The position numbers and the translations under genes were made by a program. From Methylobacterium sp. Leaf108 (GTDB lineage: Bacteria; Pseudomonadota; Alphaproteobacteria; Rhizobiales; Beijerinckiaceae): a DNA stretch of 37,259 nucleotides. The notes beneath the pieces are model-generated. The model did no database searches. It was not told the origin of the DNA and saw only the letters and a list, made by a program, of their open reading frames with translations. Each line of letters begins with the position of its first letter. Position 1 is the first letter of the stretch. Positions 25,928-34,238 of this stretch are shown here, in pieces. The DNA lies in contig NZ_LMND01000003.1 in assembly GCF_001423265.1 (NCBI RefSeq), positions 74,764 to 112,022 on the forward strand, given 5' to 3'.

Positions 25928-28090
25928 TCAGCGGGCCCTGAGCGCCCGCCGCGTGCGCCCGATCCAGCGCAGGAACGCGGTGGAGCGCCACGACAGCGAT
26001 TCGCGCATGCGCAGGCGCGAGGCCAGGGCCGCCTCCAGTCGTGTCCGCAAGTCGGCCATGGCGGCATCCGCCTCCTGCAGGCGGGCCTCCAGGTCTTCGG
26101 CGTCGGCCCGGCGCCGCGCGTCGGTCTCGGCCAGGGCGGCGGCCCGCCGCTCGGCGTCCGTCACCGCCGCCGTCAGGTCGGCGACCTCCCGATCGTAGCG
26201 GAGGTCTTTCTCCGCCACCGTCTGCGTCAGCTGTGCCACGGCGTGGTCCCGGCCGTGGATCTCCCGCTCGAGGTGCTGGAGGGTGCGCAGGTTGTAGACG
26301 TCGAGGGTGCCCGACCAGACGCGCAGCCGGTCGATCTCGTCCGGGGTGCGGGCATGAGTATAGAGGGTGTCGAGGGCAAAGCGCTGCATGTAGGTGTGGG
26401 GCTGCCGTTGTGCGATCGCGGCGACCCGCAGGGCGACCGGGTCGGTGGCGGGTCCGCCCTCCTCGCCGAACACCTCTCGGAACAGGTCTTCGTCGATGCT
26501 CGCGAACCGGTCGAGGATCCGAGTGATCTCGCATTGCAAGCGCAGCATCGCCTCCACCGTGGGAGCGCTGGTGTTGGCGTTGTTGTCGCGGATGCGGAAC
26601 GCGCTCAGGGGCTCGGAAAGGACGTGGATGCCGTGGCCCGCGATCAGCATGCGGATCCACATGTCGAGGTCCTGCAGATTGACGAAGCGCGGGTCGTAGG
26701 CGCCGGCGGCCTCGTAGGCCTCGCGCCGGATCATGGCGGTGGGGGCGCACAGGCAGTTGCCCTCGAAGAAGAACTGCCGCAGCCAGGTCCGGCGCGAAAA
26801 ATCGGGAAACCGCAGCGGCACGGTGAAATCGTTGAACGGCGCGGCCGGCAGCCCGTCCTCGCCGACGGGGCGGGGCTGGCCGAACACCAGGGAGACCTGA
26901 GGGTTCGCCTCGAGGAAGGCGACCTGGCGGGCGAGCCGTCCGGGCAGGGCCCAGTCGTCGGAGTTCAGGATCGCGAGGTAGCGTCCGCGGGCGCGGGCGA
27001 TGGTGGCGTTCATCGCCGCCGAGATGCCGAGGTTGCGCGGGTGCGCCTCCAGGCGGATGCGGGGATCGTCGAACGCCTGGAGGATCGCCAGGGTGTCGTC
27101 GGTGGAGCCGTCGTCGGTGACGACGATCTCGAAGTCCTGGAACGGCTGGGCGAGCACGCTCTCGATGGTCTGGCGCACGTAGGGCGCGTGGTTGTAGGCC
27201 TTGATCAGGACAGAGACCGTGGGCGCGGCGTCCAGGGTCGCCGGGACGGCCGGCGGGAGAGGCGCCGCCGCGACCCGCGCGATCCCCTCCGCCGCCTCCC
27301 ACCACAGCGGGCGGACGCAGGCCTCGTCGGGGACCATGTCCGGCCCCGAGAGGTCGGTGGACCCGGCCTCCATCTCGTCCCAGAACCCGCGCAGCCGCTC
27401 CCGGGTCCAGCGGTAGTGTTGGCCGTAGCCCTCGGCGAGGTCGACCTTGCCGAGACGCAGGGCCTGCGTCGCCTCCCGCGTCGCGTTCCGGTCGAAGCCG
27501 AGGTGCTTGTAGTGCCAGAGCATCAGGTCGTCGCGGGCGGGCAGGTGGAGGGCGCCCACGGGCTCGGCCGCGTGCCGGCCCGGCCCGAAGCCGGTCTCGT
27601 GCAGGGCGCCGGGGTCGAACACGCTGAGCTTGTTGAACGCGGCCCGCGGCCGGCCGCGGGTGACGCGCTCCACCAGCAGGCCGGCGTCGTCGGGCATCGC
27701 CTCGGCGTTCATGTCGAAGCCGAGCGCCGGGATCAGGGTGACGCCGCGCTCCCGCTGCTCGGCGAGGTAGTCGGCCATGCCCCGCCCGCGCAGATGGAGA
27801 TGCTCGTCGATGGCGGTGACGATCACCCAGTCGGCCCGGCCGCGGCTCTCCTTCCAGGCCTCGTCCTGCATGGCCTTGTGCGACAGGACGAAGGACTCGG
27901 CCTCGACCCGGGCAAAGCTGCGCAGCTCCACCTTCGGATGCGCCGCCAGGATCTCGCGCGAACCGTCGGTGGAGCCGTCGTCGTAGATCACGTAGCGATC
28001 GACGAAGGGATCGTAGTGGCGGAAGAAGAAGCCGAGCATGTCGGCCTCGTCCCAGCATACGGTGTAGAGGTGGACGACGGGGAGCTTCAC
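25928..28090 (-). CDS. Two-domain glycosyltransferase with C-terminal coiled coil
   Basis: The 720-aa protein has two transferase-like domains. The first (about 1-280) has VVHLYTVCWDEADMLGFFFRH, VIYDDGSTDGS and a DEH in TAIDEHLHL, resembling GT92 / Glyco_tranf_2_4 proteins. The second (about 290-540) is a typical GT2 enzyme: VSVLIKAYNHAPYVRQTIES, VVTDDGSTDDT, ILNSDDWALPGRL and NLQDLDMWIRM. From about 610 the chain is a charged heptad-like coiled coil, then a basic tail (SWRSTAFLRWIGRTRRALRAR) that may contact membrane. It closes the fdtA-fdtB-acyltransferase operon with an ATGA overlap, so it may transfer the acylamino-sugar made there to a surface glycan. Donor and acceptor are unproven. Confidence 0.87.
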   Translation of the reverse strand: MKLPVVHLYTVCWDEADMLGFFFRHYDPFVDRYVIYDDGSTDGSREILAAHPKVELRSFARVEAESFVLSHKAMQDEAWKESRGRADWVIVTAIDEHLHLRGRGMADYLAEQRERGVTLIPALGFDMNAEAMPDDAGLLVERVTRGRPRAAFNKLSVFDPGALHETGFGPGRHAAEPVGALHLPARDDLMLWHYKHLGFDRNATREATQALRLGKVDLAEGYGQHYRWTRERLRGFWDEMEAGSTDLSGPDMVPDEACVRPLWWEAAEGIARVAAAPLPPAVPATLDAAPTVSVLIKAYNHAPYVRQTIESVLAQPFQDFEIVVTDDGSTDDTLAILQAFDDPRIRLEAHPRNLGISAAMNATIARARGRYLAILNSDDWALPGRLARQVAFLEANPQVSLVFGQPRPVGEDGLPAAPFNDFTVPLRFPDFSRRTWLRQFFFEGNCLCAPTAMIRREAYEAAGAYDPRFVNLQDLDMWIRMLIAGHGIHVLSEPLSAFRIRDNNANTSAPTVEAMLRLQCEITRILDRFASIDEDLFREVFGEEGGPATDPVALRVAAIAQRQPHTYMQRFALDTLYTHARTPDEIDRLRVWSGTLDVYNLRTLQHLEREIHGRDHAVAQLTQTVAEKDLRYDREVADLTAAVTDAERRAAALAETDARRRADAEDLEARLQEADAAMADLRTRLEAALASRLRMRESLSWRSTAFLRWIGRTRRALRAR

Positions 28091-28743
28091 GTGACGGGCA
28101 GTCCCTTGTAGCCGCCGATGTCCCGCCGGACGATGCGGGCGGGGTTGCCGAGCACCAGGGCGCCCGGCGGGACGTCGCGGGTCACCACCGCGCCGCCGCC
28201 CACGACGGCGTTCTCGCCGATGGTCAGTTCGGGCAGGATCGTGGCGCCCGCCCCCACGACCGCGCCGCGCCCGATGGTGACATGGCCGGCCACGACGACG
28301 CCGGGGCCGATGGAGACGAAGTCCCCGAAGCGGGCGTGATGGCCGATGCTGGCCCCGCGGTTGATGAAGACGTGGGCGCCGAACGCCGAACGGGCGCCCA
28401 GCGAGCAGCCGGCATTGACGTAGGTGCCCGGCCCGATCGCGATCCGGCGGGGCGTCGCGACGGTGGGATCGACCAGCGTGAACGGCGTGACGAGCCCGGC
28501 CGCCCCCGCCTCCCGCGCCCCGGCCTGCCGGTGGGCGGGGGTGAACAGCGGCACCACGAACGCAATCGCGCGCAGGGTTTCGTCGAGGTCGGCGACATCG
28601 AGGGGGCGCACCCCCTCCCCCAGGTGGCAGGCGCCCGGCCGGTTGCGGACACCGGCGACGATGGGGATGCCCGCGCGATGCAGGCTCTCCTCGACGTCGA
28701 CCAGGATCGGAGAGCCGGTGCCGAACAGCAGGATCCCGGTCAT
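28087..28743 (-). CDS. NeuD/PglD-type sugar O/N-acyltransferase, left-handed beta-helix
   Basis: The 218-aa protein has an N-terminal small alpha/beta domain (ILLFGTGSPILVDVEESL) and a hexapeptide-repeat helix (IGPGTYVNAGCSLGA, FINRGASIGHHARFGD, VSIGPGVVVAGHVTIGRGAVVGAG in parts). It ends with the usual IVRRDIGGY loop. H in IGHHARFGD is in the position of the catalytic base of PglD/NeuD acetyltransferases. It follows fdtB with an ATGA overlap (28740-28743) and precedes the glycosyltransferase with another. In context it should acetylate the 3-amino group made by the aminotransferase (FdtC/QdtC role), though it is NeuD-like in architecture. Confidence 0.88.
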   Translation of the reverse strand: MTGILLFGTGSPILVDVEESLHRAGIPIVAGVRNRPGACHLGEGVRPLDVADLDETLRAIAFVVPLFTPAHRQAGAREAGAAGLVTPFTLVDPTVATPRRIAIGPGTYVNAGCSLGARSAFGAHVFINRGASIGHHARFGDFVSIGPGVVVAGHVTIGRGAVVGAGATILPELTIGENAVVGGGAVVTRDVPPGALVLGNPARIVRRDIGGYKGLPVT

Positions 28744-29855
28744 CGCGGGCCCGCCTCGGCGAAGGTCAGGACCGCCTGCGCGATCCGCTCGGCGACCTCA
28801 TCGGCGACGTCACCGATCACTTCTGGCTGGATCGGCAGACTCAGGAGGGTGTCGCTCAGCCTCTCGGTGATCGGCAGGGGGTGGGCCGCGCCCCCGGCGA
28901 AGGCGGGGTGCCGGTGCAGGCCGGGCGCGTAATGCACCGCGGTGCCGATGCCGGCGCCGGCCAGATGCTCCTTCAGCCGGTCGCGGTCGGGATGCGCGAT
29001 GGCGAACTGGTGGTGGACGCAGCCCTCCGCCTCCGGCGGCAGGACGATGGACGGACAGGCCGCCAGACCCGCCCGGTAGCGCGCCGCGATAGCCCGGCGC
29101 TCGGCGTTGCCGGCATCGCAATGGGGCAAGAGCGCCAGCAGGATCGCCGCGTGGATCTCGTCGAGCCGGGCGTTGAAGCCGAGGGTCTGGCTCACGCGAC
29201 CCCCGGGCGAAAAGCCGTAGGCGCGCAGCGAGCGGACCCGGCCGGCCAGGGCCGCATCGTCGGTGACCACCGCGCCGCCGTCCCCGACGCAGCCGAGGTT
29301 CTTGGTGGGATAGAACGAATAGGCCGCCGCGTGCCCGAAGGTGCCCAGGCGGCGACCCTCCAGGGTGGCCCCGTGCGACTGGGCGCAATCCTCCACCACC
29401 GCCAGCCCGTGCCGGCCGGCGATGGCCATGAGGGCGGGCATGTCGGCCGGATACCCGAACAGGTGCACCGGCATGATCGCGGTCGTGCGGGCCGTCACCG
29501 CATCCGCCACCGCGGCCGGATCGATGCAGCGGCTGGCGGCATCGACCTCGACGAAGCGGGGCAGGGCCCCGCACTGCAGGATCGCCTGTGCGCTCCCGGC
29601 GAAGGTGAGGGCCGGCAGGATCACCTCGTCGCCCGGGCCGATGCCGAGGGCGCGCAGCGTCAGCGCCAGGGCATCCGTGCCCGAGGCGACGCCGATGCCG
29701 TGGCCACGGCCGCAGTAGCGCGCGAAAGCCGTCTCGAAGGCGTCCACCGCCGCACCGAGGATGTAGTCGGGTCCGCTCAGGACAGCCGACACCGCGGCGT
29801 CGATCTCGGGTCGGAAGCGGGCGATGCGGCGCGGCGGGGCCGCCTGCGGGATCAT
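28740..29855 (-). CDS. fdtB: DegT/DnrJ/EryC1/StrS sugar aminotransferase (FdtB/QdtB-like)
   Basis: The 371-aa PLP enzyme has GSGTDALALTLRALGIGPGDEVI (in parts ASGTDALALTL), VEDCAQSHGA, the PLP-lysine in SFYPTKNLGCVGDGG, GFNARLDEIHAAIL and VHYAPGLHRHPAF. These are standard for the sugar aminotransferase family, and the YPTKNLG/ARLDEIQA combination is frequent in 3-amino-sugar enzymes. It follows an FdtA-like isomerase, which points to amination of dTDP-3-keto-6-deoxyhexose to the 3-amino sugar. The start is ATG 29855, which overlaps the stop of fdtA; the frame upstream is a shadow. Whether the product is Fuc3N or Qui3N is not fixed by sequence. Confidence 0.88.
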   Translation of the reverse strand: MIPQAAPPRRIARFRPEIDAAVSAVLSGPDYILGAAVDAFETAFARYCGRGHGIGVASGTDALALTLRALGIGPGDEVILPALTFAGSAQAILQCGALPRFVEVDAASRCIDPAAVADAVTARTTAIMPVHLFGYPADMPALMAIAGRHGLAVVEDCAQSHGATLEGRRLGTFGHAAAYSFYPTKNLGCVGDGGAVVTDDAALAGRVRSLRAYGFSPGGRVSQTLGFNARLDEIHAAILLALLPHCDAGNAERRAIAARYRAGLAACPSIVLPPEAEGCVHHQFAIAHPDRDRLKEHLAGAGIGTAVHYAPGLHRHPAFAGGAAHPLPITERLSDTLLSLPIQPEVIGDVADEVAERIAQAVLTFAEAGPR

Positions 29856-30265
29856 GCGAGGCAATCGGCCATGAAGAGATGCGGCTGGGCTCCGTCGTAG
29901 TGGCGGGTCTCGCCGTAGCGGGCCGAGGCGCATACCAGGAGGAGGGTGCCAGGACGGAAGTCGCGCAGGTGGATCAGGATCCCCGGCTTGATCCACAGGG
30001 CCCGGTCGTAGCCGTCGAGGCCGATGGCGGTCCGCTCGTCGCCGTTGTCGACGTGGATCTCCACCGACCCGGTCAAGGCCACGATCAGCTCGTCGCAGGA
30101 ATTCGCGTGGCCGCCGCGGGTCACCTCCGACGACGAGACCTTCATGACGAACACCCGTTCCATCGGAAACGGAACGTTGCTGAAGTGTTCGAAGGCCAGC
30201 AGGTCGCCGCGCATGTCACGATTGACACGCTGGTCAATGAATTCGACGCCATTGATAAGGCGCAT
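29852..30265 (-). CDS. fdtA: dTDP-4-oxo-6-deoxyglucose 3,4-ketoisomerase, WxcM/FdtA-like cupin
   Basis: The 137-aa protein is a single cupin: DMRGDLLAFEHFSNVPFPMERVF (in parts RGDLLAFE, FPMERVF), RGGHANSCDELIVALTGSVE, LWIKPGILIHLRDF and ASARYGETRHY. The two His residues in RGGHA and the cupin core match FdtA/QdtA (WxcM-like) ketoisomerases, which turn the RmlB product into dTDP-3-keto-6-deoxyhexose. The ATG at 30265 has GAGAAG 3 bases upstream; the frame continues further up only as intergenic shadow. It is first in a four-gene operon. rmlB, its substrate source, lies 4 kb away on the other strand beyond jetC. Confidence 0.9.
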   Translation of the reverse strand: MRLINGVEFIDQRVNRDMRGDLLAFEHFSNVPFPMERVFVMKVSSSEVTRGGHANSCDELIVALTGSVEIHVDNGDERTAIGLDGYDRALWIKPGILIHLRDFRPGTLLLVCASARYGETRHYDGAQPHLFMADCLA

Positions 30266-30279
30266 GACTTCTCGTTCCG

Positions 30280-30309
30280 ATGACGTTTGCTTTCTCGTCA
30301 CCGTATAAT
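30280..30309 (+). promoter_or_regulatory. Candidate sigma70 promoter toward jetC, overlapping the fdtA promoter
   Basis: ATGACG (30280-30285) and a perfect TATAAT (30304-30309) are spaced by 18 bp, reading toward jetC. On the opposite strand TTTGCA, 16 bp, TATACG can be drawn toward fdtA through the same box, so the two promoters would overlap. This is the most AT-rich stretch in the locus. Start sites are not proven. Confidence 0.45.
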
Positions 30310-30389
30310 CCGATGTTTTAAAATGCAAACTCGGGATTATTCGGAAACATCGTTGCCGAATGCTCCCGGCGACACCGATGGGAGGCGTC

Positions 30390-30440
30390 GTCCCAGGCTG
30401 GGCCGGAGGGGTGCCAGGCTGGGTTGGAGGGGTGCCAGGC
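30390..30440. repeat. 21-bp tandem repeat, 2.4 copies, in the jetC leader
   Basis: Units begin at 30390, 30411 and 30432 (partial, GTGCCAGGC). The first two agree at 18 of 21 positions or so around a core CCAGGCTGGG..GGAGGG. The repeat lies before jetC and is not in a credible coding frame. Confidence 0.7.
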
Positions 30441-30594
30441 AACGCCGTGCCGCGTCCCGTGCATGGCCTCCGGACCCAGCCCCCGTGATCCCCTGCCCAG
30501 CGATCCCCTGCCATGCCGGCCCCATCGCTTGCGCCGGCCGCGCGAGTCGGGGCAACTGGACGGCCACCCCTCACGGATCGCCGGGCCCCTCGGA

Positions 30595-33500
30595 GTGTAT
30601 CGCCTCACCGACATCGTCCTCTCCAACTGGTACCTGATCCGGCGCGAGCAGATCCGGATCCGGGGCGCGACCGCCTTGGTCGGGCCGACGGGGGCGGGCA
30701 AGTCGACGATCTTCGACGCGGTCGGCACGGTGCTGGCCGGCAACAACGCCAGCCGGCTGGCGCTCAACGCGTCCGCCTCGGGGCGCAGCGCACGCACGGT
30801 GCGCGACTATTGCCTGGGCTGGATCAGCGACCCGGCCGAGGGCGGGCGCCCCACCCGCGAGGCCTGCGAGACCCTGATCGTCCTGGTGTTCGAGAACGCC
30901 GCCACCGGCCGGGTCGTTTCGGTGGGGCTGGCGCTGGCCGCCCGCGCCGAGGACAGCCGCGAGACCACCCTGTCGCGCTTCGTCGCGGAAGGGCACCGGT
31001 TCGAGATCGCCGACTACGTTCGCGAGACGCCGGAGGGCAGCTTCGTCGCCCCCTGGCCCGAGATCGCCAAGGACCTGCGCCTTGTGTCGCGGCGCTTCGA
31101 GGAATTCCGCTCCTCGGGCGAGCGCTTCACGGCGCAGGTGCTCGCCCTCCTGCGCGAGGGCGCCCCGGCGCCCGAGCCGCGCCACTTCCTGCGCACCTTC
31201 TCGAACGCCGTCGCCTTCAAGCCGATCTTCGATTCCAGCGCCTTCGTGCGCTCCTTCGTGCTCGAGCCCGAGCCGCTGGACGTCGCCCGCATCCGCCAGT
31301 CGGTGGAGAACTGGCGTCGGCTCCTCGAGACCATCGAGGAGCTGGAGCGGCGGCTCTCGCATCTGCGCCGCCTGCTCACCCGCTACGAGACCTGGGCGGA
31401 GGCGAGCCTGTCGGCCGCCCTCGACGAGGTGCGCGCCGCCGGGGCCGACCTGCGCCGGCGGCTCCTCGACTGGAGCGCGGCGAGGGCCCGCCTCGGCGAG
31501 GTCGCCGAGCGCCTGCGCATCGCCCGCGAGAGCGTCGCCGCCAGCCAGGGCTTCGTGCGCGACATCGACGGGGAGATCGCCGCCAAGAAGGCGCTGGCGG
31601 CGGGCACCGCCGCGCAGGGCAGGCTCGCCGCCACCGATGCCGGCCTGTCCATGCTGGCGCGCGACCGGCGCGACCTCGGGACCCGGGTGGGCGACCTCGT
31701 CGGCCTGGTGCTCGAGGCGGGCAAGCTCGCCGCGATCCTTCCCGAGATCCGCCGGATCGACCCGCAGGCGGCGCGGGTGGTGGAGGCCTGCGCCCGCTCG
31801 GGGCTGCGCCGGGACGCGCCCCCCGACGAGAGCCTGCGCCCGGACGGGCCGCTGGCGCGCCTCGTCGCCGACCTCTCCGCCCTGCCCGACATCGCCACGC
31901 CCCTCGACCGGGCCGCCGAGGACATGGCCCTGCGCGCCCGTGCCGAGGAGACGCAGGTTCAGAGCCTCTCGGCCGCCTTTTCCGGCGGTCGCACCAGCGC
32001 GGGGCGGCTGTCCTCGGACACCGCCGGCTTTCGCGACGAACTCGCGCGCCTGGGCATCGAGGCGGTGCCGGTGTGCGAACTCGCCGAGATCGTCGATCCG
32101 GCCTGGGGCCCGGCCCTGGAGGGCCTGCTGGGCGGCGCCCGCGAGGCCCTGGTGGTGCAGCCCGACCGCCTCGCCCAGGCCTTCGCTCACCTGGAGGCGC
32201 GCAAGAGCCAGTTCTACCGCTGCCTTCTGGTCAAGACCACAGACACCGCCCGGCGCCGGGGCGGGCGCGACGACGTCGGCCCGCTCTCGCTGATCGCATC
32301 GGACGATCCCCATGCCATGGCCTTCCTCGCCGCCCGGCTGGGGGGCTACGACCTCGCCCCCGACGATGCGGCCCTGTCGCGGATGAGCCGGGCTGTGGCG
32401 CCGAGCGGGCGCTCGACCTCGGGCATGGCCTATTCGGTGGTGCGCCCGGTGCAATTGATGATGACCCGCGGCAGCCGGGGGCCCACCGCCGAGGGCCGGC
32501 AGGCGCTGGAACAGGCGGTGGCGGAGGCCCGGCGCCTGCGCTCGCAGGCCGACGTGCTGCGCGAGGCCGCCCGCAGCGCCACCGTGCTGGGAAAACGCCT
32601 CGGCGAGGCCGATCTCGACGTCGCCGCCCTGCGCGAGGAGGCCGATACCATCGAGGGCCGGCGGCGCAGCCTCACCACCGAGCGCGAGGCGGTGGAGAAG
32701 GCCGACACCGGCGCCCTGGAGGCCGAGATTCGCGACCTGCAGGCCGAGCGCTCGGCCTATCTCACCGAACTGGTGCAGGTGCTCGAGCCCAAGCGCGACG
32801 CGCTGCTGGGCGAGGAGGCCGGGCTGAAGGCGAAGGTGACGGCCTCCCGCGAGGCGGCCCGGGCAGCGCTGGCCGCCCGTCGTAGCGCCCACGCCCGCTG
32901 GAGCGGCGGCGACAGGGTGCGCATCCGCCTCGTGCGTCCGGACGGGTTCGATCCGGCGGCGGTGGCCAGGGCGCGGGCGGATGCGGCCGGGCTCGACGCG
33001 AAGGACCTGGCCGCTCTGGCCAACGCCGCCCGCCAGGCCGCCCGCGAGGGGGCCGAGACCGCCCGCACGCAGGGGCGCGCCGCCGAGCGGGATCTGGCCG
33101 AATACTGCGCCCAGTGGCGGCTCGAGAATCCGCTCGGGCGCGGCGACGTGCCGGCCTCCTTCGGCTACGCCTGGGTCGTGCGCGCCCACGACGAGGTCGC
33201 CGGGCACGAGCTGCGCCGCTACCGCGACCAGGCGCTGCGCGCCGAGGGCGAGATGCGCCGGCTGATGACGGAAGACCTTCTGACCCGGCTCGCCGACAAG
33301 TTCGAGCGGGTCCGCACCCGCCTCGACGCCCTGAACGAACGGCTCTCGACCCAGAGCTTCACCGGCCAGACCTACGCCTTCGAGGCGGCGGTGGACCGGC
33401 GCTACGCGGCCGTCCATGCGCTGGCCACCGAGGTCGCCCGCTCGCCCGACGCCGCCCAGGCGATCCTGCCCGAGGCGGGGGCGCCGGCGGACGGGCCGCT

Positions 33501-34050
33501 CTCGGCGGCCATCGCCGAGATCTCGGCGCTGATCGCCGGCGAGGAGAGCGCGGCGCGGCTGGCCGACTACCGCAACTACTTCGTCTACGAGATCGGCATG
33601 CGCGATGCCGCGGGCAACCGCACCACCATGTCGAACCGGGCCCTGCGTGGCTCGGGCGGAGAGGCGCAGGCGCCGTTCTACGTGGCCATCGCCGCCTCCC
33701 TCGCCTCGGCCTACTACCCCGGAGACCGCCCCGGCGACGAGAACCCGGGCCTGGGCCTGTGCCTCCTCGACGAAGCATTCTCGAAGCTCGACGTGCGCAA
33801 TTCCCAGGCTCTGGTCGACCTCTACCAGGCCTGGGGCCTGCAACTGCTGATCGCCGCGCCCGAGGACAAGCGCACCACGCTGACCGAGGTGATGGACACC
33901 ATCGTCACGGTCTACAAGAACCCCGACCTCACCTCCGTGCGCATCGAATCCGAGCATCCGCTGGAGGCGGCCAAGCGGGCGCTCGCCGCCATCAATCCGG
34001 AGCGCCGGAGCCCGCAAGCCTCTGTCATGACGAGCGATGCCGCCGAATAG
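30595..34050 (+). CDS. jetC: Wadjet/Mks SMC-like ATPase, JetC family
   Basis: The protein of about 1151 aa is an SMC/MukB-like ATPase. The N-terminal head has YRLTDIVLSNWYLIRREQI, typical of JetC/MksB starts, and Walker A GPTGAGKST near residue 30. Long Arg/Glu/Ala-rich coiled coils fill the middle, with a likely hinge region in the central third. The C-terminal head has RGSGGEAQAPFYVAIAASLA (signature near 1019) and Walker B LGLCLLDEAFSKLD (near 1053), followed by a D-loop-like LDVRNSQA. It would load onto DNA and extrude loops with JetA and JetB. The start is uncertain. GTG 30595 gives the family N-terminus but has a poor ribosome site; the frame opens earlier (TTG 30424) with residues encoded by repeats. 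It is flanked by sugar-nucleotide operons on both sides. Confidence 0.85.
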   Translation: MYRLTDIVLSNWYLIRREQIRIRGATALVGPTGAGKSTIFDAVGTVLAGNNASRLALNASASGRSARTVRDYCLGWISDPAEGGRPTREACETLIVLVFENAATGRVVSVGLALAARAEDSRETTLSRFVAEGHRFEIADYVRETPEGSFVAPWPEIAKDLRLVSRRFEEFRSSGERFTAQVLALLREGAPAPEPRHFLRTFSNAVAFKPIFDSSAFVRSFVLEPEPLDVARIRQSVENWRRLLETIEELERRLSHLRRLLTRYETWAEASLSAALDEVRAAGADLRRRLLDWSAARARLGEVAERLRIARESVAASQGFVRDIDGEIAAKKALAAGTAAQGRLAATDAGLSMLARDRRDLGTRVGDLVGLVLEAGKLAAILPEIRRIDPQAARVVEACARSGLRRDAPPDESLRPDGPLARLVADLSALPDIATPLDRAAEDMALRARAEETQVQSLSAAFSGGRTSAGRLSSDTAGFRDELARLGIEAVPVCELAEIVDPAWGPALEGLLGGAREALVVQPDRLAQAFAHLEARKSQFYRCLLVKTTDTARRRGGRDDVGPLSLIASDDPHAMAFLAARLGGYDLAPDDAALSRMSRAVAPSGRSTSGMAYSVVRPVQLMMTRGSRGPTAEGRQALEQAVAEARRLRSQADVLREAARSATVLGKRLGEADLDVAALREEADTIEGRRRSLTTEREAVEKADTGALEAEIRDLQAERSAYLTELVQVLEPKRDALLGEEAGLKAKVTASREAARAALAARRSAHARWSGGDRVRIRLVRPDGFDPAAVARARADAAGLDAKDLAALANAARQAAREGAETARTQGRAAERDLAEYCAQWRLENPLGRGDVPASFGYAWVVRAHDEVAGHELRRYRDQALRAEGEMRRLMTEDLLTRLADKFERVRTRLDALNERLSTQSFTGQTYAFEAAVDRRYAAVHALATEVARSPDAAQAILPEAGAPADGPLSAAIAEISALIAGEESAARLADYRNYFVYEIGMRDAAGNRTTMSNRALRGSGGEAQAPFYVAIAASLASAYYPGDRPGDENPGLGLCLLDEAFSKLDVRNSQALVDLYQAWGLQLLIAAPEDKRTTLTEVMDTIVTVYKNPDLTSVRIESEHPLEAAKRALAAINPERRSPQASVMTSDAAE

Positions 34051-34238
34051 GCCGGCGCCCGGCGCGAGGGATTCTCGCGGCATCGGCGGTTGCCCCGCCC
34101 ACGATCCCCAAGTACAGCCGACCGACACGGCCGGCCGATCGACCGGAGAAACCCTCTCCGCCCGCCCGGCGGCGGCGGCGGCGCTGGCAAGGTTGTGCTT
34201 CGCGTCGTCGCCGAATCGGTCGATGGCGGCGACCAGCA

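Larger units (their letters stand above)
30266..30594. other. Intergenic region fdtA / jetC with inverted and direct repeats
   Basis: This 329-bp divergent gap contains the overlapping promoter boxes and an interlocked pair of inverted repeats: ATAATCC (30306-30312 region) with GGATTAT (about 30334-30340), and CGATGTTT (30311-30318) with AAACATCG (about 30345-30352). It also has a 21-bp tandem repeat (30390-30440) and an 11-bp direct repeat GATCCCCTGCC at 30487 and 30502. It would give jetC an untranslated leader of roughly 280 nt. Confidence 0.55.

Noticed and set aside
30424..30594. N-terminal extension of JetC from TTG 30424
   Set aside because: The extra residues are Cys/Pro/Arg-rich, encoded by tandem repeats, and unlike JetC N-termini, so GTG 30595 is preferred, with doubt.
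34051..34238. Small plus-strand frame (70 aa) between jetC and rmlB, considered as a JetD remnant
   Set aside because: Far too short, low-complexity, and with no Toprim or DUF3322/DUF2220 features.
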